Source: CAIWXH01 sp964555675 (GTDB lineage: Bacteria > Chloroflexota > Chloroflexia > Chloroflexales > Chloroflexaceae). Taken from it: a stretch of DNA of 24,491 nt. The notes beneath the pieces were generated by a model. It was not told the origin of the DNA. It ran no database searches and worked only from the letters and a program-made list of their open reading frames with translations. Of this stretch, positions 7,895-15,179 are shown one piece after another. The stretch covers positions 1-24,491 of the forward strand of contig CAZKTU010000082.1 in assembly GCA_964555675.1 (NCBI GenBank), written 5' to 3'. A program made the position numbers and the translations under genes. Positions within the stretch are counted from its first letter, which is position 1. Every line of letters begins with the position of its first letter.

Positions 7895-9021
7895 GTGTGG
7901 CTTACCAGGTCGGCGTAGGCCCTGTGGGCGGCCTGGCCGATACGCTCCCAGCTGAGAGCCTGTTCGAAGCGGGCCCGCGCCGCCGCCCGTTGGGCGCTGC
8001 GTTCGCCGCTCGCCACCCGCACAATCGCCTCGGCGCAGGCGGCGGCGTCGCCGGCGGGCCAGTGGGCGCCCACGGCGCCCCCCGTCACGGCCCTGAAGGC
8101 GGGGATGTCGCTCACCGCCGGGGGCAGCCCGCAGGCCAGGGCCTCGATCAGGGCGTAGCCGCTGCCCTCGCGCCTGCTGCCGAGCACGAACAGGTCGGCC
8201 GCGGCGTAGTAGTTGGGCAGGTCGCCGTTGGGCAGTCTACCGAGCAGGGCGACCCGCCCCGCGAGATCGGCCCTGGCGACCCGCTCGCGCACTGCGCCGA
8301 GCAGCTCTTCGCTCCCGTAGATCATCGTCAGGGCCGCGCCGGGCAGGGCCTCGCTGGCTCGCGCCAGCCCCTCGAGCACCGTCAGAGGGTCCTTGACCGG
8401 GTGCAGCCGCCCGACCCAGAGCAGGGCGGGGTCGCCGGGCAGGGTGGCGCCTCGGGCCTCGGCCGGCGGGCGCAGCGGCGTGCTCGACTCCATGACCCCA
8501 TAGACCGGCTGGCGCGGCGCGATCAGCCCGGCCTCGCGCCAGGGGTGGGCCAGCTCTTCGGCGGTGAAGATGAAGCCGTCGGCCGCGGCGAGGCCCGCGC
8601 GCATCAGGGCGAGCCAGACCCGCTCGCGCAGGCTGGAGGGCGTCGGCGGGTCGCCCGCGTGGTGTTGCACGAGCAGGGCGGCCCGGGCCGGCAGGGCCCG
8701 GCGCAGGGCGATAGTCTGGAGCGGGAAGATCTGGCCGTGGAAGTGCAGCACGTCGGGCCCGGCCGCCGCGGCGAGCCTGTGGGTGCGGCGCGGGATCTGC
8801 CAGACCCGCGGCACCGGCCGCGCCCCATCGCGCACCAGCAGATAGCGCACCCCGCCCCGCTCGAGCTCGGCGTCCTGGCTGAAGCGCTGGATCACCGTCA
8901 CCCGCGCGCCGGCGGCGACCACCGCCTCGGCCCAGCCCGTGAGCGTGTGGTAGCGCTCGAGGAGGGCCGCGGCCGAGGGCGCGCTCGGGTCGTATGGGTA
9001 GTTGACGATGACGACATGCAT
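7879..9021 (-). CDS. Glycosyltransferase family 4
   Basis: A 380-residue GT-B fold enzyme beginning MHVVIVNYPYDPSAPSAAAL. The donor-binding domain contains LLWVGRLHPVKDPLTVLEGL and the EX7E motif REGSGYALIEALACGLP. These are hallmarks of retaining GT4 enzymes that use nucleotide-activated sugars. There is no clear Shine-Dalgarno at the preferred distance. The start lies one base after the stop of the nucleotidyltransferase gene, so translation is probably coupled. An alternative ATG at 9017 is out of frame. The sugar specificity cannot be read from the sequence. Confidence 0.9.
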   Translation of the reverse strand: MHVVIVNYPYDPSAPSAAALLERYHTLTGWAEAVVAAGARVTVIQRFSQDAELERGGVRYLLVRDGARPVPRVWQIPRRTHRLAAAAGPDVLHFHGQIFPLQTIALRRALPARAALLVQHHAGDPPTPSSLRERVWLALMRAGLAAADGFIFTAEELAHPWREAGLIAPRQPVYGVMESSTPLRPPAEARGATLPGDPALLWVGRLHPVKDPLTVLEGLARASEALPGAALTMIYGSEELLGAVRERVARADLAGRVALLGRLPNGDLPNYYAAADLFVLGSRREGSGYALIEALACGLPPAVSDIPAFRAVTGGAVGAHWPAGDAAACAEAIVRVASGERSAQRAAARARFEQALSWERIGQAAHRAYADLVSHTCASH

Positions 9022-9022
9022 A

Positions 9023-10258
9023 TCAGCGGGCGCTCCGGCGCTGTTTGCCCAGGGCGGTGCGCATGGCCCAGGTGGCGGTATGGCCGGCGTGGCGCAGGTA
9101 GGCGGCGGGCAGGCCGCCGCTGAGGCCGGGGTAGCGCTGGCGCAGCTCGGCGGGCGCGGGCACGGCCACGCGCAGCAATGCGCCCAGGCGCTCGGCGCCC
9201 GGCTTGTACCAGGCGATCCGGAAGGCGGGCGAGACCTCGCGCCGGTCGCAGAGCGAGAACTCGCTGGGCGTCAGCCGCGCGGTCAACTCGCACAGGGCGG
9301 CGGGCGTGCCGCGGGCCAGGGCCTCGCGCGTGGCCGCGGGGGCCAGGGGGCCGAAGACCTGCTCGGCCAGAGCCAGGGGCGCGTAGAGCAGGCGCGCCTC
9401 GCCCGCGCCGAGGGCGCTCTCGGCCAGCCCGTCCCAGTCGTGGGGGGCGAGGCGCGGGGCGACCAGGGCCAGGTCGTAGAGCTGCACGAGTCGCAGGCGC
9501 CGGTTGACCATGTTGTGGCAGGTGTGGATCAGCAGATGGTGGAGCAAGGCGACAGGGGCGGGGGTCAGCCCGGGCGCCCCGGCGTAGCTGCCGCTGCCGG
9601 CCCCGGCCCAGATGCTGGCGGTGATGTCGTAGCTGATCGCCCGCAGCTGCTCGCCGACGGCAGTATGGACCTCGACGCCGCGCGGATTGTCGGGGTGCTC
9701 GCCGTCCCACGAGGCGACGGTCGGCTCGCCGCGCAGGTAGGCCCGATGGCGCGGGGTCTCCTCGGCCACGTGGTAGCCCAGGCGGGCCATCGTGGCGTCG
9801 AGGCGGGCCAGCTGCTCGGGGCGCACCAGCAGGTCGAGGTCGGCCATGGGGCGCAGGGCCGCCTCGGCGTAGTAGTGCTCGACCAGCACGGCGCCCTTCA
9901 GGGGCAGCAGGGGGATGCCGTCGTCGTCTGCGGCCTTGAGCAGGGCGGCCAGGTCGGCGCGCATCAGGGCGACACGCTCGGCATTGAGGGCCCGCTGCCC
10001 GCCCAGGTAGGCGCGCAGCTCGGGGTGCAGGGCGGGCCAGCCCGGGTCGCCGGCGAGCCTGGCGGCCAGCAGGGGGGCGATTCCGTGGACGAGGGCGGCG
10101 TAGCGGGCCTCGGCCCAGGCCGCGTCGTCCCAGGCGGCCGTCTGGGCGGCGAGGTCGCCGGGGCCCTCGGGGCGCAGCCAGCCGGCCACAGCCTCGGCCA
10201 CCGCCACTGCGGGCGGAGGCGGGGCGCTACGCATGGGGCGCTGGGCCTGGTCAACCAT
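9023..10258 (-). CDS. Nucleotidyltransferase family protein (PF14907-like)
   Basis: A 411-residue protein resembling the uncharacterised nucleotidyltransferase family NTP_transf_5. A helical N-terminal region is followed by LLPLKGAVLVEHYY (118-130) and RPMADLDLLV (136-145), where Asp140 and Asp142 form the metal-binding DxD pair of a polymerase-beta-type nucleotidyltransferase. An EVHTAVGEQ segment follows, and then a helical C-terminal half. The family's substrate is unknown; members sit in exopolysaccharide and lasso-peptide clusters next to HprK-like kinases, as one does here further along the operon. The ATG at 10258 has AAGGAA seven bases upstream and is 18 bases after the preceding stop. 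It may nucleotidylate a sugar, a small molecule or a protein partner; none of these is demonstrated. Confidence 0.85.
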   Translation of the reverse strand: MVDQAQRPMRSAPPPPAVAVAEAVAGWLRPEGPGDLAAQTAAWDDAAWAEARYAALVHGIAPLLAARLAGDPGWPALHPELRAYLGGQRALNAERVALMRADLAALLKAADDDGIPLLPLKGAVLVEHYYAEAALRPMADLDLLVRPEQLARLDATMARLGYHVAEETPRHRAYLRGEPTVASWDGEHPDNPRGVEVHTAVGEQLRAISYDITASIWAGAGSGSYAGAPGLTPAPVALLHHLLIHTCHNMVNRRLRLVQLYDLALVAPRLAPHDWDGLAESALGAGEARLLYAPLALAEQVFGPLAPAATREALARGTPAALCELTARLTPSEFSLCDRREVSPAFRIAWYKPGAERLGALLRVAVPAPAELRQRYPGLSGGLPAAYLRHAGHTATWAMRTALGKQRRSAR

Positions 10259-10276
10259 GGGTGTTTCCTTGGCGGC

Positions 10277-11413
10277 TCAGGCCGCAGCCAGTGTGGAGGC
10301 CTGGGGGATAAGAGCCCCGTGATAAACCGCCAGGGTCTCACGGGCGGCGCGGTGCCACGAGAAGTGGGCGGCGCGGGCGAGCCCGGCCGTCCGCATGGCG
10401 GCGTGGAGGTCGCGGTCTGTGAGCAGCCGCTCGAGGCCCTCGGCGATCGACGCGACGCTCCAGGGGTCGACCCTGACCGCAGCCTCGCCGGCCACCTCGC
10501 GCAGGGCGGGCGTGTCCGAGGTCAGGACGGGCGTGCCGCAGGCCATGGCCTCGACCACGGGCAGCCCGAAGCCCTCGGCCAGAGAGGGGAAGGCGAAGGC
10601 GTCTGCGGCGCTGTAGATCGCCGGCAGGTCGGCCCGCGGCAGATAGCCGGGGAAGACGACATCGTCGGCGTAGCCCAGGCGCTGGGCCTCCTCGTAGATC
10701 GAGCGGTACTGCCAGCCGGGCGCGCCGACGATCACCAGCTGGTGGGGGGCCGCGCGGCGCTGGCGTAGCTGGTGCCAGGCGCGGATCAGGCGCACCAGAT
10801 TCTTGCGCGGCTCGAGGGTGCCGATATAGAGGATGTAGGGTCGGCGCAGGCCGTAGGTCTCGCGGACGCGGGCCAGCTCGGCGGCGCCGGCCGGGCGGAA
10901 GATCGCCGCGGCGGCCTCGGGGACGACCACCACGCGCTCGGCGGGCACGCGCAGCAGGCGCACAATATCCTCGCGGGCCTGGCTCGAGACGGTGATAATG
11001 CGGGCGGCGCGGCGCGCCACCAGGGGGATCAGCGGCCGCACGAGCAACTGCTTGCGCAGGGGGTGGTGGCGCGGCATCAGGCTCAGGGTCATGTCGTGGA
11101 TGGTCACGACATAGGGCACAGGGCTGCGCAGGGGGCCGATCGAGTTCGGGTAGTGGCAGATATCAGGGCGGGCCGCGCTGAGCTGGCCGGGCAGCAGTAG
11201 CTGCATCCAGAGCATCCGGTTCGGAAACGGGCGCGCCAGATCCTGGACTGCCGGCAGGCTCGCCAGCTGCCGCCGGTGATCGGGCCGATTCGAGAACAGC
11301 AGATACTCGTGCCGGCTCTCGACCTCGGCCATGCCCAGCAGGAGCTGAAGGGCATAGGTGCCTACCCCTGAGGGCTGTGTCCCAACTGACGTGATCTCGT
11401 AGCCGATACGCAT
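10277..11413 (-). CDS. Glycosyltransferase family 4 (mannosyltransferase-like)
   Basis: A 378-residue GT-B enzyme with a typical start MRIGYEITSVG and a glycine-rich GVGTYALQLL, as in bacterial mannosyl/rhamnosyltransferases. Further hallmarks are VTIHDMTL in the N-terminal domain, YILYIGTLEPRKNLVRLI in the donor domain and the EX7E motif LAEGFGLPVVEAMACGTPVL. Of the three GT4 proteins in the operon it has the most canonical motif set. It is preceded by a 69-base gap (11414-11482) in which I see no convincing terminator or promoter, and there is no strong ribosome-binding site before the ATG at 11413. Donor and acceptor are unknown. Confidence 0.92.
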   Translation of the reverse strand: MRIGYEITSVGTQPSGVGTYALQLLLGMAEVESRHEYLLFSNRPDHRRQLASLPAVQDLARPFPNRMLWMQLLLPGQLSAARPDICHYPNSIGPLRSPVPYVVTIHDMTLSLMPRHHPLRKQLLVRPLIPLVARRAARIITVSSQAREDIVRLLRVPAERVVVVPEAAAAIFRPAGAAELARVRETYGLRRPYILYIGTLEPRKNLVRLIRAWHQLRQRRAAPHQLVIVGAPGWQYRSIYEEAQRLGYADDVVFPGYLPRADLPAIYSAADAFAFPSLAEGFGLPVVEAMACGTPVLTSDTPALREVAGEAAVRVDPWSVASIAEGLERLLTDRDLHAAMRTAGLARAAHFSWHRAARETLAVYHGALIPQASTLAAA

Positions 11414-11482
11414 AGCAGTGATTCCGGAACCCGTCGCTTGAGTGCCTCTTGATCAATTCGCAGGGTCGAGGCCGATTGAATC

Positions 11483-13273
11483 CTACCGACTCCAGGGGAC
11501 GAGACCCCCAACGGCGCCGAGCATGGCCCAGAGCAGGGCGTAGGTCGGCGTAAAGGCCAGGAACACATCGAGCAGGCCATGGGCCAGAAAAGCGAACAGG
11601 CCAAGCAGGGCCCCTGCCAGCAGGGCGCGGGCGACCGGGGGGCCGGCCGCGGGGCTCAGGCCGCGCCAGCCCACCCCCAGAGTCGCGCCGGCCAGAGCGA
11701 GGAAGGCCCCCAGCCCGAGCACCCCCGCCCCGGTGAGCAGCTCGAAATAGAGGCTATTGGTGTGGATGCGGTCGTCCCAGAGGCTCAGGCCCAGCCGGGG
11801 CCCGTAGGTGTGGCGGAAGACATCGGGCCCGACGCCCAGGAGGGGCCGCTCGCGCCACATGTCGAGGGCGACGCCCCACAGCTCGCGGCGGCCGGGCGGG
11901 CCTGGGATGGCGCCGATGACGCTGGGCGAGCGGGGCGATTCGGCCCCGGGCGGCGGAGTGGCCGCGGGGGCGCCGGCCACCTCGACGGTCACCCGGGCCG
12001 GGTCGATGCCCATCTGGCTGAACCAGCCCCGGCCGATATACTCGCGCAGCATATCCCAGACCAGAATGTAGCGCCCCGGCTCGCTCGGGGCCTGGACCGT
12101 GGCGGTCAGGGCCAGGCGCTCGCCGGGGGCGACCGGGCTGGGCAGCATGGTCCGGCGGCCCTCGTAGCGCACGACCGCGCCGCTCTCGGCGTCGAGCCAG
12201 TGGTAGGCGAGGCGCACCGGGCGCGAGCCGTCGGGCTCCCAGGTCACCTGGCCGCTATTCTCGACCGTGATCGGCACCTGGCGCAGCTCGTTGGGGGCCA
12301 TGGGGGCGAGGGGCGCGGGCGTGTAGCGGGCGCCGTACCAGCGGGCCACCTCGGGCTCGCTCACCCGCAGGCGGAAGGTCGGGCTGACCATGGCGAGGGC
12401 GAGCCCGAGACCCGCCAGCCCGGCGCAGGCCAGGCCGCCCAGGCGCGCGGCCCGACCGCCGAAGGCCCGCCAGGCGGCGAGAGGGGTCAGGGCGAGCAGC
12501 AGGGCCGTGACGGCCAGGGCCGCCCGGCTGTAGGTGAGCAGGGTGGCGAGGAGCAAGAGCGGGGCCGCGCACACGGCGATGATCGTCAGCGCGCGCAGAC
12601 CCGCCCGGGCTGTGGGCGCCGGCCGCAGCGTCGCGGCCAGGGCCACGAGCACGGCGAGGGGCAGGGCGGCCTCGTAGAACTGGGCCGCCGTGTTGGCGTA
12701 GCTGAACGTACCGCTGAGGCGCAGCAGACCGCCCATGTAGGTGCTCTCGGTCTTGAACGGGCCGAGCAAGGCCAGGGCCGCCGGCCACTCGCTCATCTCG
12801 AGCAGGCCCAGGGCTGCGCTGGCCCCCGCGCCCGCCAGGAGCGCGCCGGCGAAGAGGCTGACCGGGCCGCCGCGCCGCAGGGTGTCGGCGACGCAGAGGG
12901 CCAGGGCGGCGCCCTGACCCTGGCGCAGCGCGAACTTGACGGCGCCCGGGCGCTCGGCCTCGGCCAGGGTGGCGCTGAGCAGCAGCGCGCCGACCACCAG
13001 TACAGCGCCGAGCAGCAGCCAGGGCGGCACGGCCGGGCCCCGCCGCTCTGCGACCATGAGCGCTGCCCAGAGGGCCAGGGCGCCAATGAGCAGGAGCTCG
13101 ACATTGGTCAGTGTCAGCGGGCCTATGCCGAGGCCGGTGTCTAGCTCGAAGGGTAGGGTGGCCAGGCAGAGAGCCAGGCACAAGCGCTGCACTGCGCGTA
13201 GGGTGGAGGGGTATGCTTGGTCGGCCAAGGACGCTCGTTCACCGCCGCGTGGCGGGCTAGACTTCCTGGTCAT
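11483..13273 (-). CDS. O-antigen ligase/polymerase family membrane protein with inserted Ig-like domain
   Basis: A 596-residue polytopic protein with around ten or more hydrophobic helices (first ones near 30-110). It carries the Wzy_C/WaaL-type large external loop, with RPLLGVGPDVFRHTYG (477-491) and RIHTNSLYFELLTGAGVLG (502-520, including the conserved His504). Inserted before that loop segment is a beta-rich stretch of about 105 residues (about 325-432): PITVENSGQVTWEPDG, then LPSPVAPGERLALTATV and EPGRYILVWDML. This pattern resembles NBR1-like/Ig-like beta-sandwich domains. Family members join undecaprenol-linked glycans into polymers or onto acceptors outside the cytoplasm. As first gene behind the promoter at 13301-13329, it probably defines the operon. 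The ATG at 13273 lacks a strong ribosome-binding site but lies just downstream of the predicted transcription start. Confidence 0.85.
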   Translation of the reverse strand: MTRKSSPPRGGERASLADQAYPSTLRAVQRLCLALCLATLPFELDTGLGIGPLTLTNVELLLIGALALWAALMVAERRGPAVPPWLLLGAVLVVGALLLSATLAEAERPGAVKFALRQGQGAALALCVADTLRRGGPVSLFAGALLAGAGASAALGLLEMSEWPAALALLGPFKTESTYMGGLLRLSGTFSYANTAAQFYEAALPLAVLVALAATLRPAPTARAGLRALTIIAVCAAPLLLLATLLTYSRAALAVTALLLALTPLAAWRAFGGRAARLGGLACAGLAGLGLALAMVSPTFRLRVSEPEVARWYGARYTPAPLAPMAPNELRQVPITVENSGQVTWEPDGSRPVRLAYHWLDAESGAVVRYEGRRTMLPSPVAPGERLALTATVQAPSEPGRYILVWDMLREYIGRGWFSQMGIDPARVTVEVAGAPAATPPPGAESPRSPSVIGAIPGPPGRRELWGVALDMWRERPLLGVGPDVFRHTYGPRLGLSLWDDRIHTNSLYFELLTGAGVLGLGAFLALAGATLGVGWRGLSPAAGPPVARALLAGALLGLFAFLAHGLLDVFLAFTPTYALLWAMLGAVGGLVPWSR

Positions 13274-13300
13274 TTGCCTGGGGTTAAGAATGTGGAGCCT

Positions 13301-13329
13301 ATTTTAATCCGCTTCCAAGGATTTGTCCA
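13301..13329 (-). promoter_or_regulatory. Sigma-70-type promoter for the glycan operon
   Basis: On the minus strand TGGACA (13324-13329) is followed by a 17-base spacer and TAAAAT (13301-13306). Each hexamer matches the consensus at five of six positions. The predicted transcription start lies about 20 bases before the O-antigen-ligase-like gene. Confidence 0.65.
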
Positions 13330-13417
13330 CAACCCTTTGTCGTACGATCTCCCTGCGGCAAGGGGGCGATTCAGGGCTTTTGTTCGGCCTGTAGGGCGAG
13401 GAGCCCGCTGTGCCCCG

Positions 13418-13426
13418 TGGTATAAT
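13418..13426 (+). promoter_or_regulatory. Extended -10 promoter upstream of the DUF512 gene
   Basis: TGGTATAAT, a perfect -10 with the TGn extension, has no recognisable -35 at 17 bases. The predicted start near 13433 gives a leader of about 55 bases before the GTG at 13487. Confidence 0.65.
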
Positions 13427-13486
13427 GGCACGTTGTGGAATAAGAATCATTGCCGCCAGCCGGCCCGGCCGGAGCGGTCGCCATTT

Positions 13487-15070
13487 GTGGAATATCAGCC
13501 TGACGTCAAGCAGATTACCGGTGAAGGCGGCGTCATTGCCGCTGTTGCCCCCGGCAGCATCGCCGAAGGGCTGGGCCTGCGGCCCGGCGATACGATTGTG
13601 GCCGTGGGCGAGCAGCGCCTGCGCGATGTGATCGACTACCGCTTCGCCCTCGCCGAAGAGCGCGTCGCCGTGCGTGTGCTCTCCGCCGCCGGCGTCGAGA
13701 CGCTCTACAGCGTCGAGAAGGACCCCGACGAAGACCTCGGCGTCGAGTTCACCGAGCCGCTCTTCGATCGGCTGCGCACCTGCAATAATAAGTGCCCATT
13801 CTGCTTCCTGACCCAGATGCCGAAGGGCTTCCGCAAGACGCTCTACCTGAAGGACGACGACTACCGTCTGTCCTTCCTCTATAGTAACTTCGTCACCTTC
13901 ACCAACCTGAGCGAGGACGACTGGCAGCGCATCGACCGGCAGCGCCTCTCGCCGATGAATATCAGCGTACACGCGACCGACCCCTTCTGGCGCGCCGTGA
14001 TGCTCGGCAAGAAGGACGTCCCCGACGTGCGCGAGCAGATCCGCCGCCTCGGCGCGATGGGCATCGAGGTCCACACCCAGATTGTGGCCTGCCCCGGCGC
14101 CAACGACGGCGAGGTCCTGCGCCAGAGTATCGAGGACCTGGCGGCCCTCTACCCGATCGTGCAGTCGATCGCGGTCGTGCCCGTCGGTCTGACCAAGTAT
14201 CGCTTCGACGGCAAGCGCCCCAGCTCGATCAAGGCGGCCATCCAGGTCCACGAGACCGCCGACTGGATCGATACCAACTGGGAGCGACAGCCGCTCTGGG
14301 AGGAAGACCAGAGACCAAAGACCAAGGACCAGCAGCCCGCCGCTCACGGCGCGATTCCCCTGGTCGTTGCTCCTGCGTCCCCGGTCGGCAGCGCGCCGCT
14401 CCACGACCCGGCCATGGGTTTCTGCTCGCGCCTGGGCGCGGCGGCCGACATCCCGCTGCGCTGCTTCAGCGGCGACGAGGCGGCCCGGGTGCTCGACCTG
14501 ATCGAGCCGATCGGGGCCCGCCTGCGCGACGAGCGCGGCATGACCTTCGTCTACCCGAGCGACGAGTTCTACATCCTCGCCGGCCGCCCTATGCCCCCCG
14601 CCGAGCAGTACGACGATATGCCCCAGTACTCCAACGGCGTCGGCATGGTGCGCGACTTCCTCGACCTGTGGGCCCGGGCCCGGCGACGCCTGCCCGCCCG
14701 CCTGCCCCAGCCCACCAGCCTGGCGATCGTCTCGGGCACCCTGGTCGGCCCCATGATGGCCCAGGTCGCCGCCCGTCTCAGCAAGGTCGAGGGCCTGACG
14801 GCCCGTTCTCTGCCCGTCGCCAACCAGTTCTTCGGCGAAACGGTGACGGTCAGCGGGCTGCTCACCGCCCAGGATGTCATCCCAGCCCTCAAGGCGGCGG
14901 GCTGCGCCAGGGCTCTGCTGCCGCGCGTGATGTTCGACTATAAGGGCGAGCGCACCATCGACGACTACACCTTGGCCCGCATCGCCGAAGAGTCCGGCGT
15001 CCCGGTCGCCCTGGCCGGCGACCCCGACGAGCTCGTGCGCTACGTTCGCGCCCTGGCTCATAGCGAGTAG
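13487..15070 (+). CDS. PDZ-radical SAM-DUF512 protein
   Basis: A 527-residue protein. Domains in order: a small PDZ-like domain (about 11-75; GGVIAAVAPGSIAEGLGLRPGD), a radical SAM-like core with CX3CX2C (TCNNKCPFCF; Cys99, Cys103, Cys106), and a C-terminal DUF512 region (FVYPSDEFYILAGRP, 354-367, then NGVGMVRDF). Homologues occur in clostridia, cyanobacteria and Chloroflexota; the function is unknown and probably cytoplasmic. The GTG at 13487 is chosen because it follows GGAG at a suitable distance and begins directly before the conserved domain; the frame is open further upstream, past the promoter. Residues about 266-335 form a linker that looks longer than usual and includes a GACCARR heptanucleotide repeat (DQRPKTKDQQ). 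A strong hairpin follows the stop. The gene is divergent from the glycan operon, so no functional link is implied. Confidence 0.88.
   Translation: MEYQPDVKQITGEGGVIAAVAPGSIAEGLGLRPGDTIVAVGEQRLRDVIDYRFALAEERVAVRVLSAAGVETLYSVEKDPDEDLGVEFTEPLFDRLRTCNNKCPFCFLTQMPKGFRKTLYLKDDDYRLSFLYSNFVTFTNLSEDDWQRIDRQRLSPMNISVHATDPFWRAVMLGKKDVPDVREQIRRLGAMGIEVHTQIVACPGANDGEVLRQSIEDLAALYPIVQSIAVVPVGLTKYRFDGKRPSSIKAAIQVHETADWIDTNWERQPLWEEDQRPKTKDQQPAAHGAIPLVVAPASPVGSAPLHDPAMGFCSRLGAAADIPLRCFSGDEAARVLDLIEPIGARLRDERGMTFVYPSDEFYILAGRPMPPAEQYDDMPQYSNGVGMVRDFLDLWARARRRLPARLPQPTSLAIVSGTLVGPMMAQVAARLSKVEGLTARSLPVANQFFGETVTVSGLLTAQDVIPALKAAGCARALLPRVMFDYKGERTIDDYTLARIAEESGVPVALAGDPDELVRYVRALAHSE
14306..14331 (+). repeat. 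GACCARR 7-bp tandem repeat inside the DUF512 gene
   Basis: Three full units (GACCAGA, GACCAAA, GACCAAG) and a partial fourth (GACCA) lie in perfect 7-bp register. The translated segment, DQRPKTKDQQ (residues about 274-283), falls in an apparent linker and keeps the frame open. Confidence 0.85.
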
Positions 15071-15075
15071 GGGCT

Positions 15076-15113
15076 CGCGACCGGCGGGTGTCGGGGGGCG
15101 CCCGCCGGTCGCG
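15076..15113 (+). terminator. Hairpin after the DUF512 gene
   Basis: A 13-bp perfect inverted repeat, arms 15076-15088 (CGCGACCGGCGGG) and 15101-15113, with a 12-base loop, lies six bases past the stop codon. Only ATTT follows, not a long T tract, so termination would rest mainly on the GC-rich stem. Confidence 0.65.
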
Positions 15114-15166
15114 CATTTCGAGCTGAATTACGTCCCGGTCTGCTCTCCGCGTTCGCGCTGCCGCAA

Positions 15167-15174
15167 GGGGGGGG
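15167..15174 (+). promoter_or_regulatory. Ribosome-binding site formed by a G8 homopolymer
   Basis: AA followed by eight G lies five bases before the ATG at 15180, so the Shine-Dalgarno region of the HD-GYP gene is itself a homopolymer. A length change would alter spacing but not frame. Confidence 0.6.
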
Positions 15175-15179
15175 CCGTC

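Noticed and set aside
13217..13486. N-terminal extension of the DUF512 protein
   Set aside because: It starts inside the divergent O-antigen-ligase gene and crosses the plus-strand promoter; the GTG at 13487 precedes the conserved PDZ domain.
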